The notes under the pieces are model-generated. The model did no database searches. It was given only the letters and a program-made list of their open reading frames with translations, and was not told where the DNA came from. This document shows positions 27,129-35,098 of a DNA stretch of 64,000 nucleotides, piece after piece. The translations under genes and the position numbers were made by a program. This DNA comes from Arachidicoccus sp. BS20 (lineage in GTDB: Bacteria > Bacteroidota > Bacteroidia > Chitinophagales > Chitinophagaceae), in the NCBI RefSeq assembly GCF_001659705.1, contig NZ_CP015971.1, forward strand, positions 1,550,001 through 1,614,000, in the 5' to 3' direction. Position 1 is the first letter of the stretch. Each line of letters starts with the position of its first letter.

Positions 27129-27158
27129 GCCGTCTTCTCAGGGACGGCTTTTTTTATT
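27129..27158 (+). terminator. Terminator-like hairpin read on the plus strand between fecR and susC
   Basis: GCCGTC (27129-27134) pairs with GACGGC (27143-27148) and is followed by a T-run on the plus strand. No plus-strand gene precedes it. On the minus strand, the direction of the flanking genes, the hairpin lacks a T-run and would be part of the susC leader region. It may stop antisense transcription, or simply be a mRNA-stabilising hairpin. Confidence 0.45.
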
Positions 27159-27198
27159 TTTATTCTTTATGTTTTCATACCACTCGGTTTTTTGTTAA

Positions 27199-28293
27199 CT
27201 AATAAATGGATATTGTCTTATTATTTTCCTTATAATGAAACGGCTCTGTATAGCTTAGTATATCCAGTATTTCCCCGATATTCTCTTTGGTAAAACTTCC
27301 TGTAAATCTGTAATCTCTAAAAGTTTTGTTTTCAATATTTATGGTAATACCGAACCGTCTTTCCAGGCGGTTGCAGAGTGTGGGAAAATCTTCGTCTTTG
27401 AAAACAAATTTATTGTCCAGCCACGAAGTTTCAACAATGGTAGAATCCTGCTTTTGAAAGTAAGTTAGCGACGTTACCGTATATTTCGTGTCTTTATGTA
27501 AATCATTTCCGTCAATGGACAAACTGCTGTTTTCACGTCTTTCCGACGAAGCTTGGTTCACTGTCAGCTTCTCTTTGGGTTTTAATATAATTCTGTCCGA
27601 TGGTCTGTCAGGCAAAGTTATTTCAACCATTCCTCTGATAAGTGTTGTTTCATTTACAGAATCGTTCTTATACGCTTTTACATCAAAAGCAGTTCCCAAA
27701 ACACGCACATTCATTTTCGCCGTATGTACGATAAAAGGATGAGCGGCATCGTGCGTTACATCAAAAAATGCTTCGCCCGTCAAATAAACTTCGCGCGTGC
27801 TGCCGGAGAACACAGCCGGATATTTAAAAGAACTTTTTGCATTCAGGGTGACTTTTGTACCATCTGCCAGCGAGATAACGGATTTATCGCCCGCAAGCAC
27901 ATTTTTTACAACCCATTGCGTACTTGATGTATGTGAAAAAATTTTATATGCACCAAAACAAACCATACCCAAAAGCAACAAGGCTGCCGCCCGGAAATAA
28001 TATTTACCAAACTTTTTTTTCGGTTTTCCCGCAACTGTTCCGCTTTGGTCTTCAGCAATTCGGCTTTTTATTTTGGCAAACAAAGCATCGCTGCCATTAT
28101 ATGTTGCGATATTATTTTTCCAAAATGCTTTAAAATAATTAAACCGGTCGCGCAAAGATTCATCGTTGCTTATCAAATACTCCAACTCGGCATATTCGTC
28201 TGTACCGATTTGTTCACACAAATACTTTGTAAGGAGTTCTGTAAATCTATCGTTTGTCATACTGATGCGTAATGCTATCGAATATAAAGACAA
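27199..28293 (-). CDS. FecR-family anti-sigma factor
   Basis: A membrane-bound anti-sigma regulator of 364 residues. The cytoplasmic N-terminus (1-95) has FTELLTKYLCEQIGTDEYAELEYL and SLRDRFNYFKAFWKNN, followed by one transmembrane helix (about 104-122, YYFRAAALLLLGMVCFGAYKIF). The periplasmic FecR domain has the typical LADGTKVTLNAKSSFKYP, REVYLTGEAFFDVTHDAAHPFIVHT and VRVLGTAFDVKAY blocks, and a C-terminal STN-like DUF4974 domain (FKDEDFPTLCNRLERRFGITI...FTKENIGEILDIL). It lies 59 bp after the sigma gene and 154 bp before susC, and would relay substrate binding at the SusC STN domain to the sigma factor. Confidence 0.93.
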   Translation of the reverse strand: MSLYSIALRISMTNDRFTELLTKYLCEQIGTDEYAELEYLISNDESLRDRFNYFKAFWKNNIATYNGSDALFAKIKSRIAEDQSGTVAGKPKKKFGKYYFRAAALLLLGMVCFGAYKIFSHTSSTQWVVKNVLAGDKSVISLADGTKVTLNAKSSFKYPAVFSGSTREVYLTGEAFFDVTHDAAHPFIVHTAKMNVRVLGTAFDVKAYKNDSVNETTLIRGMVEITLPDRPSDRIILKPKEKLTVNQASSERRENSSLSIDGNDLHKDTKYTVTSLTYFQKQDSTIVETSWLDNKFVFKDEDFPTLCNRLERRFGITINIENKTFRDYRFTGSFTKENIGEILDILSYTEPFHYKENNKTISIY

Positions 28294-28352
28294 CTATTTT
28301 CCCGAAATTGCTTACAAGGAAGAAAAAAATATTTGAAAAATATCTGCGAAGG

Positions 28353-28934
28353 TCATGTATTGCTTTTGCAAACAGCTTTGGTCTGGTATGCGCTGAAGAT
28401 ATGGCTAAGTTTTTTAATAGCTCTGTACAGTTGAGTTTGTACTGTTTTAGGCGAAATGTCAAGAATTTCCGCAGCGTCTTTGTATTTCATTCCGTCTTCT
28501 TTTATCAGACGAAATACAAGCTGCGCCTGCAACGGCAACGATTGAATTGCCTGTTCCATTTTGAAAGCAAGTTCTTTGAGTTCTATCTCTTTTTCCGGGT
28601 CGAATAAATCGATAAGTTCATATTTATTCTCGTTCTGCAAACTGTTCCAGGTAACAGAGGAATATTTTTTCAGGTAATTGAGGGAATGATTTTTTACGGC
28701 AACAAACAAATACGCTTCAATATTTTTAATTTCCGGCATCGATTTGCGGTTTTCCCAACACTTGACAAACACGTCGGCAGCAATCTCTTCCGCAATTTCT
28801 ATACGACGAACATACACGACACAAAACTGTATCAACCTTTTGTTGAGCGAATGAAAAAGCGACTCAAAGGCGTTCATATCATCACGGGAACATATTTTTT
28901 CCCACAATTCTGTTTTGTAATCATTACCGTTCAT
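28353..28934 (-). CDS. ECF RNA polymerase sigma factor (FecI-like)
   Basis: An extracytoplasmic-function sigma-70 factor of 193 residues, controlling the downstream susCD pair and probably itself. Region 2 is MNAFESLFHSLNKRLIQFCVVYVRRIEIAEEIAADVFVKCWENR (about 18-62) and region 4 is LPLQAQLVFRLIKEDGMKYKDAAEILDISPKTVQTQLYRAIKKL (about 132-176), with the usual helix-turn-helix. The gene is the first of the set sigma-fecR-susC-susD, all on the minus strand, a standard transport-regulation arrangement in Bacteroidota. Confidence 0.94.
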   Translation of the reverse strand: MNGNDYKTELWEKICSRDDMNAFESLFHSLNKRLIQFCVVYVRRIEIAEEIAADVFVKCWENRKSMPEIKNIEAYLFVAVKNHSLNYLKKYSSVTWNSLQNENKYELIDLFDPEKEIELKELAFKMEQAIQSLPLQAQLVFRLIKEDGMKYKDAAEILDISPKTVQTQLYRAIKKLSHIFSAYQTKAVCKSNT

Positions 28935-29042
28935 TGTTCAAATCCTTTTTGTCTCATTGACAAAGACTGACACAAGGTAACAAATTTTTAATATTGGACG
29001 CCGATTGTGAAAACAATTTGTAAAAAATGCTATCGATTGTAA

Positions 29043-29723
29043 TTAGCAAGACTGCTTTATCCCCCGCAGCATTTCTCTCTTCTTCGGCGGACCCGGAATT
29101 TTTTCTACGCCGAAACCTACGTCTTGTAAAGCCCGGCGTACATATCCTTTGGAAGAGTATGTAACAAAAACACCGCCGCCGTTCATTGCCTTAAATATTT
29201 TTTCAAACAAAGACACCTGCCATAATTCAGGCTGAACACTTGCATCAAAAGCATCATAATAAACAACATCAAAGTTCCTATTCATCAACATTTCAAGAAT
29301 AGATGTGTTTATTTTACGCACTATGAAATACGGATGAATAATTTCATCTTTCCCCCAACCGCACGAATGTAACTCTTGTAAATAATCTTCTTCAAAACTT
29401 TGCGGCAATAACTTTGAATAATTCAGTAATGAATACTCTTCTTTCTTCAAAGGAAATAATTCAACTGTCGTGTAATGAACAGTAATTTGCTTCTGTATTG
29501 CAACCTGCAAACTCATTAAAGCATTCAATCCCGTACCGAAACCCATTTCAAAAACAGCAACATTTCTCTTCCGATTTTTTTGTAAAAAATATTCCAATCC
29601 TGCACGGATAAAAACGTGCATACTCTCCTGTAACGCGCCGTGAATGCTGTGGTAATGCGTTGCGAGTTCGGTCGCTTCAACCGTATGCGAACCATCGGAA
29701 GTGATGATTAATTTTCTGTTCAT
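29043..29723 (-). CDS. mnmD: tRNA 5-methylaminomethyl-2-thiouridine methyltransferase MnmD
   Basis: SAM-dependent methyltransferase for the last step of mnm5s2U34 synthesis in tRNA wobble position 34. It is the free-standing form of the MnmC methyltransferase domain, without the FAD oxidoreductase half. The 226-residue protein starts with RKLIITSDGSHTVEATELATHYHSIHGALQESMHVFI, contains the SAM motif VFEMGFGTGLNALMS and the catalytic-region YYDAFDASVQPELW, and ends with VFVTYSSKGYVRRAL and GPPKKREML. It lies 50 bp after the pnuT-like gene on the same strand, so it may be in the riboswitch-controlled transcript. Confidence 0.92.
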   Translation of the reverse strand: MNRKLIITSDGSHTVEATELATHYHSIHGALQESMHVFIRAGLEYFLQKNRKRNVAVFEMGFGTGLNALMSLQVAIQKQITVHYTTVELFPLKKEEYSLLNYSKLLPQSFEEDYLQELHSCGWGKDEIIHPYFIVRKINTSILEMLMNRNFDVVYYDAFDASVQPELWQVSLFEKIFKAMNGGGVFVTYSSKGYVRRALQDVGFGVEKIPGPPKKREMLRGIKQSC

Positions 29724-29773
29724 TTATGAATCGCAAAATACGCAAAGCAATTCAATCTCCGTATCTTAATTTT

Positions 29774-30355
29774 TTATATTCCTTGTGCCCAATACCCCTT
29801 TCGCCAGTCAAAATATCCCTTCACACAAAGTGCCGTAGTTACTGCGGACAAAATTGCATAACCATTCATACCTCTGTCAATCATTAATACAATGCTTGCT
29901 CCGTTGATGACGAACCAATAAATCCATGCAGAAAGAATTTTTCTTGCTTCCAGAATAGTCGCACTGAAACTGAAAACAGTAATTGCCGCATCGAAAAACG
30001 GTCGCGGAGAATCGGTATAATATTGTTCAACTTTTCCTAAAACAATACTAAGGAGAATACAGACTAAAATATTAGTTATATGTAAAAAAACACGCCATTC
30101 AGATACTTTGAATGTTTTGTCTCCCGTGCCCCTATTTTTTTGCAACCACAAAAACCAACCGTAAAAACCAACGGCAACGTAATAAAAATTCAGTCCGCCT
30201 TCAAGATATAATTTCGCATGAATGCACGATAAAATGTACAACGCACTTGACACGATGCCAAACAGCCAGCACCAGATATTTTGCCGCATTATCAATACAA
30301 CATACAAAAGCCCCGAAACAACAGAACTTATTTCAATTATCTTAAAAATATTCAT
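29774..30355 (-). CDS. pnuT: PnuC-family transporter, probable thiamine transporter PnuT
   Basis: A small inner-membrane facilitator of 193 residues with about seven helices, of the PnuC (nicotinamide riboside) family: MRQNIWCWLFGIVSSALYILSCIHAKLYLEGGLNFYYVAVGFYGWFLW, and later an ILSAWIYWFVINGASIVLMIDRG block, both typical. The family includes PnuC for nicotinamide riboside, PnuX for riboflavin and PnuT for thiamine. The decisive evidence is a TPP riboswitch on the same strand just upstream (30414-30488), so thiamine is the likely substrate. mnmD follows by 50 bp. Family confidence is high; the thiamine specificity is inferred from the riboswitch. Confidence 0.87.
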   Translation of the reverse strand: MNIFKIIEISSVVSGLLYVVLIMRQNIWCWLFGIVSSALYILSCIHAKLYLEGGLNFYYVAVGFYGWFLWLQKNRGTGDKTFKVSEWRVFLHITNILVCILLSIVLGKVEQYYTDSPRPFFDAAITVFSFSATILEARKILSAWIYWFVINGASIVLMIDRGMNGYAILSAVTTALCVKGYFDWRKGYWAQGI

Positions 30356-30413
30356 TCAAAAAGTATGCGGAAACGCAGGCGCAGCAAGGATTTGAGAGAA
30401 AGAAAATATCTAT

Positions 30414-30488
30414 CATCATTCCTACGCAGGCATTATCCTGTTCAGGTAAAACGGGTAACTTCTCAGCCTTTTACAGCGCCCCGTGATG
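30414..30488 (-). ncRNA. TPP (thiamine pyrophosphate) riboswitch
   Basis: On the minus strand the region carries the conserved THI-box elements in order: CACGGGGCGCTGTAA, the P3-side GGCTGAGA, then an ACCC block, ACCTGAACAGGATAATGCC and TGCGTAGGAA. The P1 stem is CATCA (30484-30488) against TGATG (30414-30418). It ends about 60 nt before the start codon of the PnuC-family gene. Binding of TPP would normally switch off thiamine uptake. A possible promoter lies beyond it, around 30500-30530 (TTTG-type upstream element and TACCTTG), with low confidence. Confidence 0.9.
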
Positions 30489-30545
30489 TTTTATAAGACC
30501 GCAAGGTAATTAAATGTTATCAAACAAAAATTCCTTTTCATCGCT

Positions 30546-30568
30546 GTTCGGGATTTACAATCCCGAAC
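30546..30568. repeat. Perfect 23-bp palindrome (10-3-10)
   Basis: The arm GTTCGGGATT (30546-30555) is perfectly complementary to AATCCCGAAC (30559-30568), separated by TAC. There is no T-run, and neither flanking gene ends here, so it is not a terminator. Its style resembles the 6-3-6 palindromes at 58741-58892. Confidence 0.6.
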
Positions 30569-30715
30569 TCTTATCCATGTATTTGTAATGCACCTTTGTT
30601 ACACGGATTAAAAATCTGCCGATAAGGCTTCGACAGGGCAAATGCCGAAGAGCATTCATGCAATCCACCAAAAATTCCTTTTCTTTGCGATATTATTTTT
30701 ATCAAAATAAAAATC

Positions 30716-31522
30716 ATGTCGTACAACTTACTGAAAGGAAAAAAAGGAATCATTTTCGGCGCGCTCAACGAGCAATCGCTTGCATGGAAAACCGCATTAA
30801 AAGCGCACGAAGAAGGCGCGGAAATAGTTTTAACCAACGCGCCTATCGCTTTGCGCATGGGCGAAATCAATAAACTTTCCGAAGCCATTAATGCGCCGGT
30901 AATTGGCGCGGATGTTACAAGCATCGACGATTTGAATAATTTGTTTGACAAATCCATTGAACACTTTGGAGGAAAAATTGATTTCATTCTGCATAGTGTA
31001 GGTATGAGCATGAACATTCGTAAAGGCAATCATTATACCAATCTCAATCACGAATGGGAATTGAAAACGCTGGATATTTCTGCCGTGAGCTTTCATAAAG
31101 TATTACAGGTTGCCTACGAAAAAGATGCGCTCAACGAATGGGCAAGCGTGGTGGCTTTGACTTACATTGCTGCACAAAGAATTTTTCCCGACTACAACGA
31201 AATGGCTGATGCAAAGTCCCTGCTGGAAAGTATCGCACGCGGTTTCGGTTATCATTATGGTATTAAAAATAAAGTGCGCGTGAACACCATTTCGCAATCG
31301 CCCACACGCACCACAGCAGGCAGCGGCGTAAAAGGCTTTGACGGATTTGTAAATTTTGCGGAAGCCATGAGTCCGCTGGGAAATGCGCCCGCAGAAGCTT
31401 TCGCAGATTATTGCGTTACACTTTTCAGCGATTTGACAAAATATGTAACGATGCAGAACCTGTATCACGATGGTGGTTACAGTTCCACCGGCGTTACACA
31501 AGCCGTGATTGATAAAATGTAA
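30716..31522 (+). CDS. fabI: Enoyl-[acyl-carrier-protein] reductase FabI
   Basis: NADH-dependent enoyl-ACP reductase, the last step in each round of fatty-acid elongation; target of triclosan-type inhibitors. The 268-residue SDR protein has the FabI nucleotide-binding start LLKGKKGIIFGALNEQSLAW, the DVTSIDDLNNLF segment, LHSVGMSM, the catalytic tyrosine and lysine in YNEMADAK (Tyr160-Lys167, spacing of six), VNTISQSPTRTTAGSG and the end YHDGGYSSTGV. It is monocistronic, divergent from pnuT, and ends with a strong terminator. Confidence 0.93.
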   Translation: MSYNLLKGKKGIIFGALNEQSLAWKTALKAHEEGAEIVLTNAPIALRMGEINKLSEAINAPVIGADVTSIDDLNNLFDKSIEHFGGKIDFILHSVGMSMNIRKGNHYTNLNHEWELKTLDISAVSFHKVLQVAYEKDALNEWASVVALTYIAAQRIFPDYNEMADAKSLLESIARGFGYHYGIKNKVRVNTISQSPTRTTAGSGVKGFDGFVNFAEAMSPLGNAPAEAFADYCVTLFSDLTKYVTMQNLYHDGGYSSTGVTQAVIDKM

Positions 31523-31543
31523 AAATCGATATCTGATTAAGAC

Positions 31544-31586
31544 AAAACCAGTATAAACTAAAAATTTAGTTTATACTGGTTTTTTA
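31544..31586. terminator. Terminator after fabI
   Basis: CCAGTATAAACTAAA (31548-31562) pairs exactly with TTTAGTTTATACTGG (31565-31579), followed by TTTTTT on the plus strand. The minus strand reads the same stem followed by TTTTG, so it may also terminate the convergent GH operon. Confidence 0.88.
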
Positions 31587-31643
31587 TGGCTTATTTGTTG
31601 TCCTAAAAAATTAATAATGAATATTAAGTTTTTAATTTACAAG

Positions 31644-32633
31644 TTATTCTCCCCATTCCTTTTCCAGTCTTTCGGCTTCCTGTTCTGTAATCGGTATAAT
31701 GGTGCCATGTCTTGGATGAAAATCCATAGAAACAGATTTATCTATAACACTGAAATGAGCTAAGTCTCTGCTGAAAGTAAATTGATATTTTCCTTTCATA
31801 TACACATCGTACATCAGTATAAAGCCCGAACGGTCAATTAATGGAAACACACACGACCCTTCAACCGCCTCTTTAGTTTGCTGCATATATCCATCTTGTA
31901 AAACATATTTCCCTGTCAAATCAGTGGAAACTGCTGTTTTAATACCCAATGTATGGCTGCCCTCCGTTTTATAAAACAAATGGTATTTTCTTTTGAAATA
32001 TATAATATCAGCATCTATACTTGCTCCGTCGGCAGGACTTTGGTAAAGCAATTTCGGCTCCGATTCAAAACCCGAAAAGTCTTTATTTGCATAAGCATAA
32101 TATATTTTATCCGGCGCATTGCCATGCTTCATGGAAAAATACACCATATATTTTCCCGCTTTTTTATCATAAATAGTTTGCGGCGCCCACACTCTCAATA
32201 AATTTTCCTGACCGGCGTATCCCGTCTGAATATTCACGACAGACGATTTCCAATGAATAAGATCTTTAGACTTCATCATCACGAGTGCACGGTTGGAATT
32301 CCATCCGTTTGCGGAAACCATATCTGTTGCCACCATGTAAAAAATGCTGTCTTTTTCTCCGCGAAGAATATGTGGGTCGCGCACACCGCCTGTTGAACTT
32401 ATCTTCGCCGATGAAATTACCGGATGGTCATGATTCAACGCTATATAATGAAATGCATCTTTGCTCAATGCAAAATGTATGGATTCGTCTTTTTTGTCAT
32501 TGCCCGTAAAGTAAACAAACAAATATGCGCTATATTTTGAATTTCCTGAATTTTTAGAAAGACTAGCGCATGAATATTGAAGCAATACCGGAACAACTAA
32601 AAAATAAGCTATTTTTCTCTTTATCAGATTCAT
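31644..32633 (-). CDS. Glycoside hydrolase family 43-like lipoprotein
   Basis: A five-bladed beta-propeller glycosidase, 329 residues, probably an exo-acting arabinofuranosidase, galactosidase or xylosidase. The lipobox is LQYSC (Cys22), predicting a surface or periplasmic lipoprotein. Propeller motifs include the catalytic-base Asp in GGVRDPHIL, LIHWKSS, WAPQTIYDKKAGKYMVYFS, a middle DADII Asp and the acid Glu in KEAVEGSCVFP, as expected for GH43. It is the last gene of the eight-gene operon, 6 bp after the GH2 gene. The subfamily and true substrate are not decided by what can be seen. Confidence 0.8.
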   Translation of the reverse strand: MNLIKRKIAYFLVVPVLLQYSCASLSKNSGNSKYSAYLFVYFTGNDKKDESIHFALSKDAFHYIALNHDHPVISSAKISSTGGVRDPHILRGEKDSIFYMVATDMVSANGWNSNRALVMMKSKDLIHWKSSVVNIQTGYAGQENLLRVWAPQTIYDKKAGKYMVYFSMKHGNAPDKIYYAYANKDFSGFESEPKLLYQSPADGASIDADIIYFKRKYHLFYKTEGSHTLGIKTAVSTDLTGKYVLQDGYMQQTKEAVEGSCVFPLIDRSGFILMYDVYMKGKYQFTFSRDLAHFSVIDKSVSMDFHPRHGTIIPITEQEAERLEKEWGE

Positions 32634-32639
32634 ATCAGT

Positions 32640-35081
32640 TTAATTTTCCGATAGCTGAATTTCTGCCGTTGCTAAACCCGAAGCAGATGCTTTTAAACTG
32701 ACCGTTCCTTTTTCTTTTCCCGCTTTTAAAATAAGCTGCGCTTTGCCGTTGAATAATTTCCTGTGCCAATTGTCGGCATCGCATTTATCGGCTTCATGGC
32801 TGCTTGGGTCGCCGTTACCTACGCCAATGATTGCAGCATCTGTCCCACTTGTTTCAAAGCTGATTAAGCTGGAAGCGCCCGGCACTTCTCTCCCATCTTT
32901 GTCCAAGACGGTTACATTCACTACCACGGCATCTTCATTATCTGCAAGCAATTCTGTTTTTGATGGTGTTAATTTGATTGCTGCAGGCGCGCCGGTTGTT
33001 TCCACTTTGGCAATCAATTTTTTGCCGTTGCGATAGCCAATTGCCTCCAGCGTTCCCGGCTCATATTTTACTTTCCATTCCAAATGCCCGTACTTCGGCA
33101 TATCTTTTTTGCCCAAACTCTTTCCGTTTAAAAACAACTCCACATTATCAGCATTGGAATTAACCCATACAATTTTTTCTTTTCCTTCATCGCCTTTCCA
33201 GTTCCAATGCGGCGCAATGTGCAACACATCGGAATCGCTCCACCAAGATTGATAATAATAATACACCGTTTTAGGAAATCCGCACATATCCATAATGCCG
33301 AAATGCGAATTGATATTGGGCCAAGTATATGGTGTAGGTTCGCCGCGATAATCAAAACCCGTCCACGCAAACCCGCCCATAAACCAATCTCTCTTTGCGG
33401 CGAATGTCCACCAATATTCCGCCGTCGATGCCCAAGGTGGAAAGATGCTGTCGTAGTCGGGAACGTAACAATTCACAGTGTCTTTGATATAAATTCCTCT
33501 TGTGGAAACTGTGCTGGCAACTTCCGTTCCGATGACAGGCTGATTGGGATGTTCTTTGTGATAAGCATCTGCACCGCCGAGATTATAATTAAACCCGCGA
33601 ACAGGAATTACTTCATTCACGCCGTGGTAAACATTGCCCATATTTGCTGCATACGTGGCTGTACGAGACGGGTCTAATTGCTTTTGCAGCATGATTTGAT
33701 TTAATGCTATGCGCTTGCCAATATCGGTGCGCTGCGTAGCATATTCTTCATTCCCGATTGACCAGATGAATATAGACGGATGATTTCTGTCGCGCAGAAT
33801 TAAATCGCGAAATTCTTTTTCATATTCGTTGCCGCTTGTGAGCAGGCGCGTCTCGTCCATGACCAACATTCCTAAGCTGTCGCAGGCATCCAATAATTCC
33901 GGCGTTGGCGGATTGTGCGTTGTACGAATAGCATTACTTCCCATTTGTTTCAGCAGTTCTATCCGATAATATTGCAAATAATCGGGCAACGCAGAACCCA
34001 CACCTGCGTGATCCTGGTGGTTACTTGTGCCTTTTATTTTAACGGATTTTCCGTTCAAGAAGAATCCTTTGTCTTTATCAAATGCAAATGTGCGCACACC
34101 AAACCGCACTGGAACGCTGTCGATAACTTGTCCGTTTTGTCTTACAATAGCAACGGCTCTGTACAAATACGGATTATCAATATCCCACAATGTCGGATGC
34201 GAAAGTTTTAATTTACTATCAAAAGTCTTCTCTTCATTAAAATCCAAATCCACCGGCATTTGTTTGGATGATGCCAATACTTTTCCGTTTCTATCCAACA
34301 CTAATGTTTGCAAAGTTGCTTTTGCAGCTTCTGTATTCTTATTGATTAATGCTGTTTGAAAAATTACATCCGCATTGTCGCCATTCTTTTCTGTTCGTAC
34401 GTACAAACCACCTTGCGACACTACGTGTAAATTGTTATACCTGTTCAACCATACATGACGATAAATACCCGCACCTTCGTAAAACCAGCCTTCATAATGC
34501 GTAGCATCGGCACGTACACATATAATGTTTTTTTTCCCGAAACGAATGAAGTCTGTAATGTCATATGTAGCGCTTGTATAACCGCTGTAATTGCCGCCTA
34601 CATAATATCCGTTTATCCAGACTTTACTGTCGCGGTAAACGCCATCGAGCCGAAGTTCAAATCGTCCGCCGGAATCAGAATGATTTACGGTAAATTCTTT
34701 TCGATACCAGCCGATGCTGTTTTGCGGATAATGCCCGCCGATGGCTTTATATCCATGAGCATCCTGATCGCCGTCTCTCAGATAATCAAATGGAAGGGCA
34801 ACTGCCCAATCGTGCGGAAGCTGCACAGTCTGCCACTCTTTATCATTGAATTTTAAGCCATAGGGCATTCCGTCCGCCGCACCTGATTTAGAAAAACTTG
34901 ATTCCCATAATCCGTAATTAAAATCAAGTGCCGGATTAGATGCATTACCTAAATGAAACTTCCAGTTGTCATCGATTTTTTGCTCCTGCCGCGTAATGAT
35001 TTTTTGCGCGAAGGATGGAATATTCATTCCTGAAAAAAATAATATAAGAACAAAAATTGCTGTCCGTTTTAAAAAGTCCAT
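32640..35081 (-). CDS. Glycoside hydrolase family 2, probable beta-galactosidase
   Basis: A retaining exo-glycosidase of 813 residues with signal peptide (cleavage near SFAQ). Domain order: sugar-binding jelly roll (WKFHLGNASNPALDF..., SIGWYRKEF, YEGWFYEGAGIYRHVWL), Ig-like domain, TIM barrel with GTSNHQDHAGVG, NAIRTTHNPPTPELLDACD and the catalytic acid/base Glu445 (WSIGNEEY) and nucleophile Glu520 (VIGTEVAS), then C-terminal Ig-like domains including a DUF4982-type one (HIAPHWNWKGDEGKEKIVWVNSN). The architecture fits Bacteroidota beta-galactosidases; a beta-glucuronidase or mannosidase specificity is less likely but not excluded. It is 17 bp after the GH30 gene. Confidence 0.88.
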   Translation of the reverse strand: MDFLKRTAIFVLILFFSGMNIPSFAQKIITRQEQKIDDNWKFHLGNASNPALDFNYGLWESSFSKSGAADGMPYGLKFNDKEWQTVQLPHDWAVALPFDYLRDGDQDAHGYKAIGGHYPQNSIGWYRKEFTVNHSDSGGRFELRLDGVYRDSKVWINGYYVGGNYSGYTSATYDITDFIRFGKKNIICVRADATHYEGWFYEGAGIYRHVWLNRYNNLHVVSQGGLYVRTEKNGDNADVIFQTALINKNTEAAKATLQTLVLDRNGKVLASSKQMPVDLDFNEEKTFDSKLKLSHPTLWDIDNPYLYRAVAIVRQNGQVIDSVPVRFGVRTFAFDKDKGFFLNGKSVKIKGTSNHQDHAGVGSALPDYLQYYRIELLKQMGSNAIRTTHNPPTPELLDACDSLGMLVMDETRLLTSGNEYEKEFRDLILRDRNHPSIFIWSIGNEEYATQRTDIGKRIALNQIMLQKQLDPSRTATYAANMGNVYHGVNEVIPVRGFNYNLGGADAYHKEHPNQPVIGTEVASTVSTRGIYIKDTVNCYVPDYDSIFPPWASTAEYWWTFAAKRDWFMGGFAWTGFDYRGEPTPYTWPNINSHFGIMDMCGFPKTVYYYYQSWWSDSDVLHIAPHWNWKGDEGKEKIVWVNSNADNVELFLNGKSLGKKDMPKYGHLEWKVKYEPGTLEAIGYRNGKKLIAKVETTGAPAAIKLTPSKTELLADNEDAVVVNVTVLDKDGREVPGASSLISFETSGTDAAIIGVGNGDPSSHEADKCDADNWHRKLFNGKAQLILKAGKEKGTVSLKASASGLATAEIQLSEN

Positions 35082-35098
35082 GCGTTATATTTTATAAT

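Larger units (their letters stand above)
30356..30715. other. Intergenic region between pnuT and fabI
   Basis: This 360-bp divergent gap holds the TPP riboswitch (minus strand, 30414-30488) and a perfect palindrome at 30546-30568 (10-bp arms GTTCGGGATT/AATCCCGAAC, 3-nt loop TAC). Further on, CGGATTAAAAATCTGCCG (about 30605-30622) is another near-palindrome. The remaining bases before fabI show no coding potential. The palindromes look like remnants of a dispersed small repeat. Confidence 0.5.

Noticed and set aside
29774-30355. Nicotinamide riboside transporter PnuC as the specific function
   Set aside because: The TPP riboswitch directly upstream favours thiamine; no NAD-related gene or motif is nearby.
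30571-31029. 152-residue minus-strand open frame over the fabI start
   Set aside because: It overlaps the well-supported fabI gene and the palindromic intergenic DNA, and its translation shows no family features.
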